Shown here in pieces: positions 6,064 through 7,370 of a stretch of DNA of 7,370 bases. The translations under genes and the position numbers were made by a program. Origin of the DNA: Cyanobacteria bacterium HKST-UBA02. GTDB taxonomy: Bacteria > Cyanobacteriota > Vampirovibrionia > Obscuribacterales > Obscuribacteraceae. The stretch is from the NCBI GenBank assembly GCA_020431945.1, contig JAGQHH010000387.1, positions 1 through 7,370 of the forward strand, written 5' to 3'. Positions within the stretch are counted from its first letter, which is position 1; each line of letters opens with the position of its first letter. Below the pieces are notes generated by a model, which ran no database searches, had not been told where the DNA came from, and saw nothing but the letters and a program-made list of their open reading frames with translations.

Positions 6064-7370
6064 GCGCTCTCCGTCGAGGGAACGGCGGCGGGGGGAGCGG
6101 TGCCGATTCGAGCGGCGATTGCCTCGAGGCTTTCTTTGATTTTTGCCGGGTTCTCGGGGCGGTCCGCCACTTCCATGCTCATACATCGAGCGACGAGCTT
6201 GTCCAGGTCTTCATCGATGTCCTGATTGATGTCCCGGGGATGCGACACCATCAACGCTTCGGGATCCTGACCGGTGAGCAGATAGAAAAGAGTGCCTCCC
6301 ATGGCATAGATGTCGCTCGAGGGGCAGGCTTTGCCCCGGAGCTGCTCGGGAGCGATATAGGCTTGTTTGCCAACCAGGGTACCGGTGGCGGTGCCGACGA
6401 ATTCGTTGGCGGCTCCGAAGTCGATGAGGACCGGCTTGTGATCGTGACCGAGGACGAGATTGTCCGGAGTCAGATCGCGGTGGATTATAGCCGGGCTCTG
6501 GCTGTGCAGGTAAGTGAGGATGTCGGCGATCTGAATCCCCCATTGCACCACTTCTTGCTGGCTCTGGGGACCTTTCTGGCTGACGAGCTGACGCAGATCC
6601 TGACCGCGGATATATTCCAGAAGGAGATAGTGTCTCTCGTTCTCTCTGAAGTGATCCAGGACCCTGGCTATATATGGATGGGAGAGCTTGACCAGGAGCT
6701 TGGCCTCGCGCTCGAACATCTCCTGGGCCTTTTCCCGGGAGGCATTATCGCTGTTGCCTGGAATCACGGCTTCTTTCAGCACCACAAGCTCGGAACCTTT
6801 GAGCTGGACCAGATAGATCGCCGAGAGCCCTCCGAAAGCAAGTTGCCTGATCACTGCAAGGCGTCCGTCCTGCAGGGTGGTGCCGGGTTTTAGAGGAATG
6901 AAAGAGGTATTGCTGAAACGGCGGGAGAGCTCTTCCTCCCACATCTTCGTATAGCTGATGGCTGTCAGACCGAGGTTCTCGTTCTGCAGATCGTTCTGGA
7001 ATTCGATCAGATCCTGAGGACGGTTGCAGTTTTCTCCCCAGATCTCGATAGCCAGGAGCATCTGCTCCAGATCAGTGCGCTCCATATCTTTGAGTTTCAG
7101 GACGACACTGCCGCCATTTCCGAAATTGAGACCGAGAAGCCGGTCGGTGCTGTCTTTGCCGGAAGCGGAAGAGCACAGGGTAGCAAATTTCAAATCGTGC
7201 CAGCTCCGGTCGCGCTTGAAGGCGAGATAAGGCATCATCCTCAGAGGAAAGGCTATGCCCTCCCGGCTGACGACAATCAGGTCGTCCTCGAAAATCGCTG
7301 CCAGAACAATGGCGAAAGCCGGTATGGCAATGAGGGCGATGATCAGGGCGAAAGCCACGATTGCCGGAAT
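6060..7370 (-). CDS. membrane serine/threonine protein kinase (5' end outside window)
   Basis: The visible part is 436 residues, numbered from the right edge. The frame is open to the edge, and the GTG at 7358 lies inside a hydrophobic helix, so the true start is outside. Residues 1-27 are a membrane segment. A beta-rich PH-like region follows (about 29-110), then an SYTKMW linker (139-144) and the kinase domain (about 169-415). Landmarks are VLKE with K199, helix-C E222, HRDLTPDN (297-304), a normal DFG (317-319), APE (340-342) and SSDIYAMG (351-358). The glycine loop is degenerate: LAFGGLSAIY lacks the first and third glycines of GxGxxG, but the ATP-binding Lys, catalytic Asp and metal Asp remain, so activity is likely. 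The short C-terminal tail is Ala/Pro-rich. The stop overlaps the second kinase start by ATGA. Layout and motifs (GKQAYIAPEQLRGK against GKQSYLPPEQFRGK) mark the two as paralogues. Confidence 0.95.
   Translation of the reverse strand: MPAIVAFALIIALIAIPAFAIVLAAIFEDDLIVVSREGIAFPLRMMPYLAFKRDRSWHDLKFATLCSSASGKDSTDRLLGLNFGNGGSVVLKLKDMERTDLEQMLLAIEIWGENCNRPQDLIEFQNDLQNENLGLTAISYTKMWEEELSRRFSNTSFIPLKPGTTLQDGRLAVIRQLAFGGLSAIYLVQLKGSELVVLKEAVIPGNSDNASREKAQEMFEREAKLLVKLSHPYIARVLDHFRENERHYLLLEYIRGQDLRQLVSQKGPQSQQEVVQWGIQIADILTYLHSQSPAIIHRDLTPDNLVLGHDHKPVLIDFGAANEFVGTATGTLVGKQAYIAPEQLRGKACPSSDIYAMGGTLFYLLTGQDPEALMVSHPRDINQDIDEDLDKLVARCMSMEVADRPENPAKIKESLEAIAARIGTAPPAAVPSTESA

Noticed and set aside
6064..6186. 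N-terminal extension of the second kinase to the ATG at 6186
   Set aside because: The extra 41 residues are basic and low in complexity, overlap the first kinase domain end, and the start at 6063 has a ribosome site and ATGA coupling.
5524..6893. Plus-strand open frames of 233 codons (5524-6225) and 217 codons (6240-6893)
   Set aside because: Both lie opposite well-supported kinase coding sequence and show no coherent domain.
7356..7358. GTG at 7358 as the start of the first kinase
   Set aside because: It lies inside a hydrophobic helix whose reading frame continues to the window edge, so the real start is outside.

Overview
The window is a compact bacterial region of roughly mid-50s % GC. 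It holds six protein-coding genes, five on the minus strand and one on the plus strand, with no RNA gene, insertion sequence or CRISPR array that I could see. The combination of transmembrane Hanks-type kinases with HRDxTPDN catalytic loops and free-standing Clp N-domain repeat proteins resembles environmental bacteria rich in Ser/Thr kinases. My best guess is the non-photosynthetic cyanobacterial lineage (Vampirovibrionia/Melainabacteria, Obscuribacterales-like). This rests on recalled protein style only and is a weak inference.

Right part (7370 to 3866, minus strand): a tightly packed unit. A membrane Ser/Thr kinase, cut by the right window edge, overlaps a second membrane kinase by an ATGA junction. 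The second kinase in turn overlaps a small secreted protein of unknown function by 10 bases. Both kinases share one layout: N-terminal membrane segment(s), a beta-rich PH-like region, a conserved SYT..W linker, then a kinase domain. They look like an ancient tandem duplication.

Middle (3042 to 3776, plus strand): a 2H-phosphoesterase-like protein of the LigT / 2'-5' RNA ligase type. It retains the first HxT motif but has Asn in place of the second catalytic His. Its 3' end faces that of the secreted-protein gene across an 89-bp gap containing a 24-bp near-palindrome. Its 5' end diverges from the next minus-strand gene across only 47 bp.

Left part (2994 to 1, minus strand): two tandem paralogous proteins built only of Clp N-domain-like helical repeats, six half-repeats in the complete copy, with no AAA+ ATPase module. 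They are joined by a TGATG stop/start overlap. The second copy runs off the left edge; 467 codons of it are open in this window.

Working picture (inference): a signalling locus in which membrane kinases sit beside ClpA/B/C-N-domain-like proteins. Those proteins could act as phospho-responsive adaptors or scaffolds, perhaps touching regulated proteolysis. The sequence shows adjacency and domain content, not a demonstrated pathway.
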